A stretch of DNA of 64,000 bases from Pterobdella sp. o SKG-2022 (taxonomy: Eukaryota > Annelida > Clitellata > Hirudinida > Piscicolidae): positions 1,928,244 through 1,992,243 of the forward strand of contig OZ038321.1 of assembly GCA_964035795.1 (NCBI GenBank). Reading direction: 5' to 3'. The notes beneath the pieces are model-generated. The model ran no database searches and was not told where the DNA came from. It worked only from the letters and a program-made list of their open reading frames with translations. Position 1 is the stretch's first letter. Each line of letters begins with the position of its first letter. The translations under genes and the position numbers were made by a program. Positions 35,801 through 47,300 of this stretch are shown one piece after another.

Positions 35801-38800
35801 AAGTGCATGCATGAAAGCATGGGAGACAACACTCTCCAGATAGCTATCCATCTTCTAAACATGTCCTTCTCGTATCCTTATGTGTGTCGTTTTAAAAGAT
35901 TAAATTCCAAAAAATAATGTATTCAATTATCAAAATGTAATAGCTTTTAAAATGTTTTATTAGATTTATGTTACTAGGTTAAAATTCTAATGAATATATA
36001 AATCTATGAATGCGTGAAAGACATCCAGAAAACTGCCTGTACCTTCTCAATTCTTGATCTGTAAAAACTGTTTTATCCCTTTCGATTTGAAATTTAATGT
36101 TCTCAGTAAATACGGTGAGTACTTGAGATAGTGTTAAAAAATATACCTTAAATTTCAATGCCTTTTTGCAACGTGAAACTCTAGGACTTTTACATCTGTT
36201 TGACTATATAAATGAAAGAACCGAGTTGTCTGACTACACTGATGATCAAAAAGAAAGGCAGATTGGATTTTTGTATTCTTCAAACTTGGTGGATTACCAT
36301 GCAAGCGCTGCTTACGTTCCAAATTTGGCACCATTGACCACTGAAAACCGCAGCGAGGAAACCATTCTGTCCTTGTTGCTGAAATTGTTCGAAAAACATA
36401 CGAACAAATATTATAAGCCTGTGAATACGAGTAAATAGTTGATTTAGTTTGTTAGTTTTTGTTTAAATTTATTGATATAATCAATTTGATAGACACATCG
36501 TTTCTAAGATTGTTCCAAGACCTGCTCATAAACTTTAGTTTTTGCACTAAACACATAAAAACCAGTGAGTTCAGAAGCACCAAGATATGGCTCGTATAAA
36601 AGCTCGGGTGTCAGGATCGGTGGTGCAGAGTTCTTCATTGGAGAAGTGTTAGACTCTTTAGTGAAAAATTCTGAAGAAATTCTTGAAGTTGTGGAAGAAT
36701 ATGTAGCAGAAAAAAACAATGTTGAAGAGCAAGAACCGCAAGAAGGAGAAGATCGAAAAGCTAGACTGTAAGTAAATCAATAGTTTATACAAAACTATCT
36801 GTAAAAATGGTTTTCAAATATTTTTAAGCTTAAACGTAGTATATTAAATACGCAAAATACTAAATGAAAATAAAGAAATTTTTTAAAGTAAACGTTTAGC
36901 ACAAGAAAAAAAAGAACGAGCTATATGGAAAATGCGAAAAAAGAAAAAAGCTTTCCAAATGAATAATGAAGAAAGTGAGACTGATGTTGTAAATAAATCT
37001 TTGAATATATAAGAGAAAGTTCTGTTTTCCTCCTTAGGTGAACTTGAAACAGCAGATGAACCAGAAGAAGTACCTCTTTGTTGCCTTTGTAGCAAACCTT
37101 TGTTCCAGGGCGATGTTGAAGACCTTCCAACAACCGTAGTTTTCATTACTAGAACTAATTGTGAGCATTTAAAATCGGCCATTTAGTTTTAATGCTTTAC
37201 AAAACTTCATGTTCTAACAGTGATGGGCCACAGAATCTGCAAGCCTCATCCTTTCATGTCTCGTTTAAATATCAACACTTTTGGATATTATTCCCTATCA
37301 ATAGGAAAATTGAACAAAACCTATCTTCCCCAAGCCGTAATTTTTATTCATTTATTTTAAAAAATTACCTACATATTGTTTCTTAGACATTTTATATTTC
37401 TGAACAGAAAAAAGTTTCACAGTGGTTTGACAACTTGTGGGTGCAATCTTGTGGCCATGAAATGCATTTTAGCTGCTATGATAAATTCATCGAAGAAAAC
37501 ATGGCTAGTTCAACATTTAATTATTTTTACATCTGATTACTTTTTTTCTAATAAAATTTGGTGGTTTGGCTAATTGTCAGATTCACATTGAGTAGCGCCC
37601 TGTGAAACCTACCAATTGCGCAACCGAAACCCTTGTTGAGGGCGGTTTAATGGTCGACTTACTCAGTTACTAAAACATAAAGTTTAATATTCAATGAATT
37701 CTTTTTTAAATTATAGACACAGTTGCAGTTTTCGCGTCCAGAACACGAACGTTACAAAATCTTTACAAGCGAGTTTTGGTGTCCATATTGTCGCCAACTT
37801 TGCAATGGCGTCTTGCCTTCCATATCCACGCCTATATTTGCGGGACCATTGAAAAAACCAAGAGTTCTCGACTATGAATCTATTCTATCCATTATAAGCG
37901 AACCCAGTCAGGTTGTAATATCAATGGTAGAACTATTTTTTGTGATTGAAATTAACCCTATTTGTTTCTTACTAGTGCATTTTTAAAATTTATTTTGAAT
38001 ATTAATTTTTTAATCAGAAAGTGATCAGTCGTCAAATAAATAATATTATTAAGCATTTGCCCGACATTGTACAAGCTAGCCAAATTCAATTCAGTTTTTT
38101 TGCCGATCTTCTCAGGTTTATAAAAGTTATTCATTTATCAAACGACCATTTTCGATAAAAAATAAAATCTTAATCCCTTGATAAGAATTAACTGAATACT
38201 TACACCAGAAACAACATGGAGCTCCTGTTGATGAACAAAAGTTTATTAGCCCAAGAAGTACCACAAGATGAATATTTCTCTCTGAAGAATCTGTTTAAAA
38301 ATATACCTATAATTTCTGTTTATAATATCTGCCGATATGCCCTCATAAACCGGGATAGAGGTAAAATGATGGAAGTGATGAAAGTCTTGGACCCTTATGA
38401 TGACGAGCAAAGGTTTGGGAACTGATTGGATTTGTCTATCTTGAAGCACAAATTTTATATTTGATTGAGTTTTAATCTCAATATTTTAAAAATATAACTA
38501 TCTTCAAACATCAGTTACTTCATCTCAATAGCAGGTACAACTTGGCTCTTGCTGACGCCAAACAACTCCTAGTTACTACCGTCATATTCATGTCACAACC
38601 CACACATGGTCTGTATAGACACCAATAATTTTCATTTTTAGTTCATTTAAGTTTCTTTACAGAATTGATAAAAAGTGTAATCCACTTCTTCATGAATCTT
38701 TATCTGTTGCAATTGTTATCATGGATGGTAGTTGCCGCTGATGAAGGAGAAATAAAAGATTGGATAGTTGAAGAAAACTTGTCTGGCACCCAATTGGACT

Positions 38801-40683
38801 TTATACTCAGTTTGGCACTCAATACTTTTCAGCGTATAAATATAAAAAGACAAAGAGAAGAAGAAAATAGAAGCGTTTACACCACTTCGTTAACTGCCAA
38901 ACTGACTGAATTTATGAAATTTTGTGTAGTTCTTTATTACTCTGTTCTCAACTTTTCCGATGCCCTCAAAGAAGTGAGTTTTTAAATTCTAGTTTTAGAT
39001 GGAAAAATGACTCAGGTTTTGAATACATGCGTATAAAACTCGATCGAAGGATTTGGAATCTTATGAACTATGGGACTTTTACGATCTTCTGCTCGACGGG
39101 CAATTATCAGGCAATGACCACATTTCTTTCGTCAAGTGCCTTTTGTTTTTAAAAATTTGTTTTATGGTTTTTCAATGAATTAAGTTCTGTTCTATTTCAA
39201 AAAAATTTTTTTAAAATAATTTGGTTAGGTGTTTTGGATGGGAAGAAAACATGATAACAATATATTCTGAAAAGATTTGCAAAGATATTTACTTTTTGAC
39301 ATTGCTAAGCTCTGAATACTACATGGTTTACTTCTATTATTATTCATTCAAAACAAATTACTTGGCTTTCCTTAATCGCAGATGGCAAGAGATTTGACGA
39401 CGCTTGACTGGGAGCTACCGAAGCTAATCTCATTACCAAATACCTTTGATGAGATTTATGACACTTTTGCAAAAATGAAACTTGAAAGGTTAAAAAAACA
39501 ATAAAACGTCATTAAATAAATAAATAAATAACTTCGTGAAACAATAAGACACAATTGTATTCATGAGAATCTACATACCGCAGCTATGAGACAACTGGTG
39601 TTACTAGAGAGCTGAAAGCTTTCTTATGCTTGGTCTGCGCAAATTTCGTGCCTATAAATTTACCGGGAACGACAATTAAAGACCTCACTGTTAGTTGAAA
39701 ATAGGTTTTGATTTCATTATTATTTTTTCTTAAAAGTTCGCTCAAATTTATCATTCTTTTGCAATCACTTTTGTTATCGGCAATCTCTTAAAAACTTTTT
39801 TAGCTGTCTTTTCAGAACCAAAAAACTTTTTATACATACATAATTCATATCTCTGATTTTTCAAATTTCACACAAAAACACTTATCTCAAAGTTTAATAA
39901 TATTTTTTCTAGCTTTTTGTAGTCGCCCGTATAGCTCAGTGGTAGAGCATTAGATTAAGTATCTAAAGTTACCGAGTTCGAACCCACTTCGGCCGGCAAT
40001 CAGCACACTGTTTCACACTGTGGTTTTGCTACATGAAATTTTTAGCAAGGGCTTTGATCGATGACAAAAAGCGCTTTATAAATACCGCATTAAATTACAT
40101 TGTTCATAGTAATAGTGAATTCAAAGGTTTCCAATAAGTTTGTCGCCAAAAAGTTTACACCATACTTACCACACAGCACGCTGAATGGTGCGGCAGAGGA
40201 ACTTGTATTCTGTTGGAACCTGAAAAGAATTTGGTGCACATTATCTGGGATAAAAGAAGCAGTATTTGGGATTCCATATATGTAGACAAGCACGGAGATA
40301 CAAATGTGGCTCTAAGGTAGGTCAAGTGGAAATTTTTGTTTTTCGCACACTCAACCTTTTTAAAAATATCAAAAATATATGATTTAAAAAATGAGATTTT
40401 AATTTTAAAATAAATTTAAATTTGATTTTGAAGTTTTCCAACACTGTTGTGAAGTATTACACTTGCAAAATATCCTATTTCAATTCAATAGTAGATTGAA
40501 ATAACATTTCGTGATTTTCCAACTGCCTATCATAAAACATTCCATGATTCAAACATATAACTTTTTAACAGAAGATTCAAGGATATGTATTTGAGCCCCC
40601 AAAGACTGCACATGCTGGAGAACATGTGGCTTTTCAACTCTTTCGATGTGTTCGCCAAAAATTGGGACTTTCGTATTCATTGA
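29892..40683 (+). CDS. UBR3: UBR3-like E3 ubiquitin ligase, copy B (40 exons)
   Basis: Same plan as copy A, in the same orientation. Exons: 29892-29994, 30505-30639, 30698-30779, 30845-30975, 31123-31245, 31302-31375, 31506-31648, 31719-31941, 32171-32346, 32405-32490, 32598-32723, 32910-33062, 33239-33367, 33636-33688, 33784-33908, 34047-34143, 34255-34309, 34514-34583, 34910-35006, 35091-35157, 35412-35495, 35804-35881, 36021-36114, 36185-36430, 36566-36767, 36899-36974, 37038-37160, 37221-37336, 37408-37503, 37717-37926, 38018-38115, 38209-38412, 38535-38608, 38663-38973, 39050-39144, 39229-39325, 39382-39488, 39584-39689, 40177-40316, 40572-40683. Total 4,917 nt, 1,638 codons plus stop. 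Exon 1 (MQIFSYDKDVNK) is shorter than in A and barely alignable with it. The exon 2 donor (CAC AAA A then gttttg) is weak. A possible poly(A) signal lies at 40848. It is intact, so not an obvious pseudogene. Confidence 0.92.
30505..30858 (+). other. UBR box of UBR3-B (exons 2-4)
   Basis: It reads SKICTAVWAADSIAYRCNTC, ALCVECFDPDKHKSHDFNKF, EGKCDCGDGGIM and EGFCDK. The exon 2 sequence is nearly identical to copy A at the DNA level, unlike exon 1. The Cys/His ligands and CDCGD are kept. Confidence 0.88.
34636..34812. mobile_element. Foldback MITE family V, copy 1 (UBR3-B intron 18)
   Basis: Inverted arms: gaaaatacttttagaagttt and, at the far end, aataaacttcaaaaagtgtt. Inside is tctacgaagcttttcgta. 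The block tcaaacgtaaat...gaaaatac recurs at 49498-49657. No coding capacity. Confidence 0.75.
35580..35632. repeat. ATT trinucleotide repeat
   Basis: A short ATT run in UBR3-B intron 21, one of the few microsatellites inside the cluster. Confidence 0.8.
37038..37926 (+). other. RING-H2 domain of UBR3-B, split by introns (exons 27-30)
   Basis: PLCCLCSKPLF, then WVQSCGHEMHFSCYDKF and FWCPYCRQLCNGVLP. Exons 28, 29 and 30 have exactly the lengths seen in copy A (116, 96 and 210 nt), and exon 30 is almost identical at the DNA level. The metal ligands are complete. Confidence 0.88.
37584..37667 (+). mobile_element. SINE-like repeat family IV, copy 3
   Basis: tgagtagcgccctgtgaaac, caattgcgcaaccgaaaccc, a ccttgttgagggcgg hairpin and ggtcgacttactca. 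Inserted in UBR3-B intron 29, between the two RING exons. Confidence 0.75.
39924..40095 (+). mobile_element. tRNA-derived SINE in UBR3-B intron 38
   Basis: The tRNA-like head at 39924-39998 has a good A box (tagctcagtggtagagc), an anticodon-like stem-loop (ttaga ttaagta tctaa) and a B box (gagttcgaaccc). The acceptor and T stems do not pair properly. A tRNA-unrelated body follows, with a tail gcgctttataaatacc. It is read as a SINE rather than a working tRNA-Leu gene. Confidence 0.7.
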
Positions 40684-41359
40684 AATTAGTTTCTTAGTTT
40701 TGATGAATTAATTAAAATTTTTCAATTTTCTTAAACTAATTTTGTTTATTATCACACGTTTTAATAGAAATTTATAAAATTAACGTGGAGTCTTAAAGCC
40801 ACTTTCGTTTTTATTTGTGACTTCTTTTTTTGAATATAGTTTTCAAAAATAAAATGAATTGTATGTGAGGAAATATTATAACCTCTTTTTTCAGTTTTTG
40901 ACAGTTCCTACATTTGAAAGTGCAAAAAATTATTCATAAAATCATTTCTGTCATTGTTTTAGGTATATTGGCTTTTTTTACTCAAAGTTCACAGTCCAAA
41001 ATTGTTCTAATCGTACTTGCTTTCTATCTAATTGTTATGGTCTTTTTTTTTGCGATCTTTATTTAAGCCATTTGTTTTTTCTTCTAAAAATATTTTGCAT
41101 AAGTTCAAATACAATTTTTTACAAAATTCCCAAAAAAAAATCTATTGAAACAAAGTTATACATTTATTCAAAACAACAAGTAAAAAAACTGATAAGCTAC
41201 AGATCAAAAACCTATTTTTTATATTAGAATATAACAATATAACAACCTCAAATAATTCGTGTAACCTGTATCAGTTTTCAATTATTAAGCTATCTATACC
41301 TTTTACCTACTTACACAACTCATGATAATACCCCATAATATATTGCAATCTAGTTGGAC
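40684..41359. other. Convergent 3' region between UBR3-B and UBR3-C
   Basis: The stop codons of B (plus) and C (minus) face each other across about 0.68 kb of AT-rich sequence. Candidate poly(A) signals are AATAAA at 40848 for B and its complement at 41163-41168 for C. No gene or named repeat is seen. Confidence 0.6.
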
Positions 41360-44300
41360 TCAAACTATCAGATCCACCCATTCTCTGGAGAAAGTGCCAA
41401 AAGAGTTAAATAGCCACATGTTTTCTAGCATGTGAACTCTTTCTGGTTGCAGAACCATGCTTGTGAAGTTTCTGCGTACAAAGCAATGCTTGTGAAGTTA
41501 ACAAATGTAGCTATTTTCTAAGATTCATATAAAATAATGAATAAATCTTACTCCAATATGTTTATAGATACCTATTCATTAATAATAATAATAATCAAAA
41601 AAATCCTTACTGTAGCCCTGTTGAAGTTTCTACGTATTTGTCTCCATAGATGGAATCCCATATGTGCGTTTTTTTGCCGCAGTGTATGTGCACCAGGTTG
41701 TTGAAAGGTTCCAAGTATATGCATGTACCTCTTCCGCACTTTTCGGTGTGCTGCGAAAGTGGTAATTATATAGTCTGTATATATTCTGCATATACTAGTG
41801 GCATAAATAGATATAAATACTCATTTAAATGCAGATGGCAAAAATAATTTTAAACGTTTATCTATGTAGAAGAATCATCTTGAAAAGCAGATTCAATTGA
41901 GAAATTAAAAACTGTTAAATGCTAAATAAAAAACATCTACTAAGCTCATTAAAAAAACGTTTTTTTATATTGCTTGAACTGAAAAAGAATGCTTCAGTTA
42001 TTAATACAAACCGCAAGATCAAATAGCAATTTTTCATCAGAGTTTTTTCGAGGTTTCATGAATATGTGCTGAGAACAGACTAAGCAAACTACAAGGACCC
42101 AATTCGCATGCCGTTTTCTCCTATGGAAACAGATTTTGAAGTTTAATATTATTGAAAACTTATGCATAGCAACTCGAAAAAAATTTATACAATACTCAAA
42201 ATTTTTGAAATTTTACTTCTCAACTTGATGGTATTTTTCAAGCAATTTGTCGAAGTCATTTGGTAATGTTATTAGCCTAGGTGCGTGCCAGTTGTTTAAG
42301 AAAAGTCCACACGCTGTCTGTAAAAGGTTTTTTAATTTAATTTCACATCGATTATAGATTAACATCAAGTTTCAATTTCGACGGCAACCTTGAATTCTCT
42401 GGAAAGAAGCATTGAGTCGTTGATTCTTGTACAAATCTGAACCACATATGCTTCTATCATTTCATCATGCCATCCAAAACATCTTAGAAGGTCAGTTTAT
42501 ATAAAATTCATTTCATTTTCAAAAAATCAAATTCTAAAATGTTGAAATAAAAATTTCATAAATAAGTGAAGTTATTAATTAAAAAACAGATGGCACTTGA
42601 CGAAAGAAATGTGGTCATCGCCTGATAATTGCCCCTCGAGCAGAGGATCATAAAAGTCCCATAGTTCATAAGATTCCAAATCCTTCGATCGAGTTTCATA
42701 CGCATGTATTTAAAATGTGAAAAATGAATATTTTAAATACGTATTTAAAAACTTACTTTTTCCAGCGCATCCGAAAAGTTGAGAACAGAGTAATAAAGAA
42801 CTACACAAAATTTCATAAATTCAGTCAGTTTGGCAGTTAAGGTTTGCGTTAAAAGCTCGCTTTTTTCATTTTGTTTCTTTTTTTTAATTTTTCCACATTT
42901 AATTTTTTTAATAGCTAGCCTAAGTATGAAGTCCAAATGGGTGCCAGACAAGTTTTCTTCAACTATCCAAGCTTTTATTTCTTCTTCATCAGCGGCAACT
43001 ACCATCCATGATAACAATTGCAACAGATAAAGATTCATGAAGAAGTGGATTACACTTTTTATCAATTCTGTAAAGAAACTTAAATGAACTAAAAATGAAA
43101 ATTATTGGTGTCTATACAGACCATGTGTGGGTTGTGACATGAATATGACGGTAGTAACTAGGAGTTGTTTGGCGTCAGCAAAAGCCAAGTTGTATCTGTT
43201 ATTGAAATTGTTTATGAAAAAAGTATTTTGAATACAAAAATAAAATAAATTATTAGAGGAATGATAAATATACTCATATACTAAACATTAACGTATGCTA
43301 TTTCACGATAAGCTAATTAAAATAGTGACCACACCTTTGGGGCTTTTCAAAAGGGTCCAAAACTCTCATCATTTCTATTACCTTATTCCCATCAAGGTTG
43401 CTAACCGTAATATTACAAAAATTATAGAGAATAATTGTGGGAACGTTTCTGAAAAGTCTTGTGAGAGGAAAATATTCTATGTTGTAACCCTGTTGTTGTT
43501 GTTTTATCAATTTTTTGTTCATCAAAAAAAATTCGATGTTGTTCCTGTTGTGAAAATTCGAGTTATTTTTTTTATAAAGAAATGAAGTTTGGCTACAAGA
43601 TTATGTATTGATGTTCTCTCATAACCTCAGAAGGTCTGCGTAGAAAGAGGCATCACTGTGCGGTACATAACTCAAGCTGGAAAAATGCTCAATCATGTAG
43701 GTCAGTACTGGATCTATGAGGACCTTTCAAGTTTTAACACTTCTTAAAATTATTCTCCACACTTTTACTAACAAATTAAATGCATTGTAAAATTCGAATC
43801 ACACCTTGGATCTTTGCTCAAAAATTGATAAGATGAACTGGTAATCAGGGTACAAAAGTTTTGTTGGTACTCTAGCTACAATGGGCTTGATAACAGGGGG
43901 CAGGATACCATTGCAGACTTGACGACAATACGGGCATAAAAACTCACGTTCGTAAACTTTCAAGCGTTCTTCCAATGGCAGTTTTTTTTGTTTTTTTGTC
44001 TAAAAAGAAATATTTCAAACATTTTTTATAAAAAGTATTTTATTTTTTGTATTTTCACTAATTAGGAAGGATTTTACTCAGAGTTTACTTGAGCAAAAAG
44101 CTTCCTATAATAAAATCTATGAGCTTTGGCGTTTATGAAAATGTAACAATCTTTTTCAGTTACTACTCGATTAAAAGTCGTTTACTAAATATTAAACTTA
44201 ATACCAAAGTAATCGAAATATTTAATGTAAAAGAAGTCTTAACTAACCACTGAATCATCCATAAGTGTCCTGTAGCAACTGAAATGCATTTCATGACCAC

Positions 44301-47300
44301 AAGATTGCACCCATAAGTTGTCAAACCACTCCGAAACTCGTTTCTATTTAAAAAAAGTGAAATTTTAAAAAATAGAACTTAACTCCAGCTTCAAATTTTC
44401 AAAAGTAAATGAACAAAGTATTTCAAACGGTTTTGGGAAAGAAGGTTCTGCTCAAAGCTTGTGTATACTGAAATCTATATGCAAAAGTATTCTCTTCATC
44501 ATGAGACATAAAGGGATGAGGCTTGCAGATTCTGTGGCCCATCACTGTTAGAACATGAAGTTTTGTAAAGCATTAAAACTGAATGGCCGATTTCAAATGC
44601 TCACAATTAGTTCTAGTGACGAAAACAACAGTGACTGCGTGATCTACTTCCTTATCTATATTTTCAGCACACAAACAACATGTAACTATTTCGTTTTCAC
44701 CACCATCTTCTTCTTCTTCTTCATCATCATCTTCAAAGAAGATATAACAAAAAATGCAACAATGTTTGCTGTAAGTAATTTTGTCACATATATTATCTGT
44801 TTAAAACATGAAGGTATACAAAATATTTAGGTTATACAAAAAATATTATAATTTACACAGATTGCGTGTCATAAAGTGACTTTCCTAAGTTAAAACTGAG
44901 TGCAAGCCAAAATCATATATGTTACCATACACAAAAAAACAAGCTTTAAATATCGCATGTGTATAAATTTTGTTATGTTTTACAATTTGCTTGCACCAGT
45001 TTCCTTCTTCTTTCCATCTCTTTCTTACTTCTGTTTTTCATTTTTTGAACTAAACGTTTCCTTTGAAAAATGTTGTTTTTATCAATTTTATTTTAGGTTT
45101 CTGGATGTTTCACAATCTAAATAATTGAAAAAAAATTCACCTTCTATCTTCTGCATCATTTCTGTCTTTTTGTCCTTCTTTCACCGCTCTTTCTAGCTTT
45201 TTTTCTATTTCTACGTATTCTTCTATAAACTCATCCACCTCTAAGCTACCTTCAACTAACTTGTCTAATACTTCTCCAATGAAAAACTCCGCTCCCCCAA
45301 TTCTCACGCCTGCGCTTCCTGGTGAGCCATAAATTGAAGAAGCTGGTTCCCCTATGTTGTTTCAAAACTTTCAATGAAAAACAATCTAATGAATGGGTCA
45401 AATCACAAAAGATAAAAAATTTACTCAGAGCTGGAGGCTTATAAAACTTGTTAGTAAGTTTCTTGAAAGCTTTCAGCAATAGAGACAATATGCTTTCATC
45501 ACTATATTCATCGGTGGAGTTTGCAAGAAGGTCTGTATCACTGGCCACTGTAGGATGGAAGTCATCTTTTGCTAACATTTCTTCGTACCCAAAAAGATGT
45601 GATCTTGCTTCATATGCGTTGTTTTTCAGTTGAATGCTACCATTGATTTCATTGAAAAGGAGCAGAAGACCTGTGAAGTGCATTGAAAAATAAATATATT
45701 TTATATCTAGAATATTACTTATTTAAACGAAAAATTTCATTAAAAAAATCAAAATCAAAAAAAAAAATCAAGAAGCTTTTCACAAGTTTAGCTTAAAATT
45801 GGAACATATAAACCCACCATCGTTAATAAAGATTACGTGTAATAAAGTATTTTCCCTAAGTCAAAACTGAGCGCAAACCAAAGTTTTCGGCATACATCAA
45901 AATGCTTTAAAAATAATCATTTATAAAAATTTTACATTCTCTCAAATATTTAATACGCCTTTGGATATAATATTCAAGGTAAATTTTCATATAAACGATG
46001 GTTCAAACAAAAAAAAACTTTTGAAACATATAGAACAGCCGACCGTTCAAATTTACATAGAAGCTAACCTTTAACATTGAGGACATTATGAGTCTCATCG
46101 TAGCGGACCAAACAATTGCGCAAGAGAGGTTTCTCACCAGTTATCGTTCTATCTTCATCTATGTACTGTCATAGTATGTGACGTTACAAAAAAACAATAA
46201 CGTGATTCTTTTCAGTCAAATGGATTTTTTCGTGGAACATTTTACATACATAGTTCATTAATTACATTGAGCTTTAAACAACTTTGCTATTAGCCTCACT
46301 ATGATGTTAAGAAAATAACTATATAAAAATTATTCGTGATTTAAAATTTTTCACAAGACTGATTTTCCGTACTCCTATATTTCTATACATTCATAACCCT
46401 GCTTAAAAACCACTGACTTAGAAATGGCATGTGGTTATAAAGAGGCTAAGAAGTTAATGAGCCAGAGAACGTTGAATGGTTAACTTAAAAAATATATCTT
46501 AATTCAGAGGGTAACATGGATGACAAATAATAATAGAAACAGACGTAGGGGAATTCAAAGGACATGTTGAGAAGATGGACAACTTTGTGCAGAGCGCTTT
46601 CAGCATAGTTATCGTACAGACACTGTTTATTATCATGTTAATTTTCGCAGCATAGTGCCTATAATCCGAGTTTAAATAATTAAATTGAATTCATGTTTTA
46701 AGATATTACTGCTCTTGTTGAAAGTAATTATGTTTTTTGGATTTATCATAAATATTTATATATTATTTTTTTTTAATTTTTAAATAATTATTCTTATTTA
46801 TTATTTTATTGTTTTTCCATTTTTATATTGATTATATGGTTAGATACTCCCGCATTTAATGCCACTTTAATCCTATTCGCAATAGTATTGTAGTGTACAA
46901 ATCTGGAAATTTAAAACATATGCTTAACAATAATTTGAATACATTTCTTACACGTATGCTTAATTTCAAAACAGCTCTTGGATGCTTGTATACTCAGTTT
47001 AATAATAATAATAACAATAATAATACTCAATTTTGAGCAACACAGTTACTTTGTAGAGCACTTTGAAGAGGAAGCCATGCAATGAGCTTGAATGTAGGAA
47101 GTTTGTGTAGCCATTCATATATGGGTGGTGCCTCTGAAGAGTATTTTGTCAATGTTAATTACAAATTAGCAACATTTTTATACAATTTTAATAACCACAA
47201 GCAACATTTTTATACAATTTTAATAACCACAAGCAACATTTTTATACAATTTTAATAACCACAAGCAACATTTTTAGACAATTTTAATAAAACTTGGAAC

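Noticed and set aside
39924..39998. A possible tRNA-Leu(AAG) gene
   Set aside because: The A and B boxes are good, but the acceptor and T stems do not pair and a SINE-type tail follows. It sits inside a UBR3 intron.
46085..46160. ggaccaaacaattgcgcaag looked like another family IV SINE
   Set aside because: The stretch is UBR3-C exon 23, in phase and aligned with A and B. The likeness to the SINE is chance.
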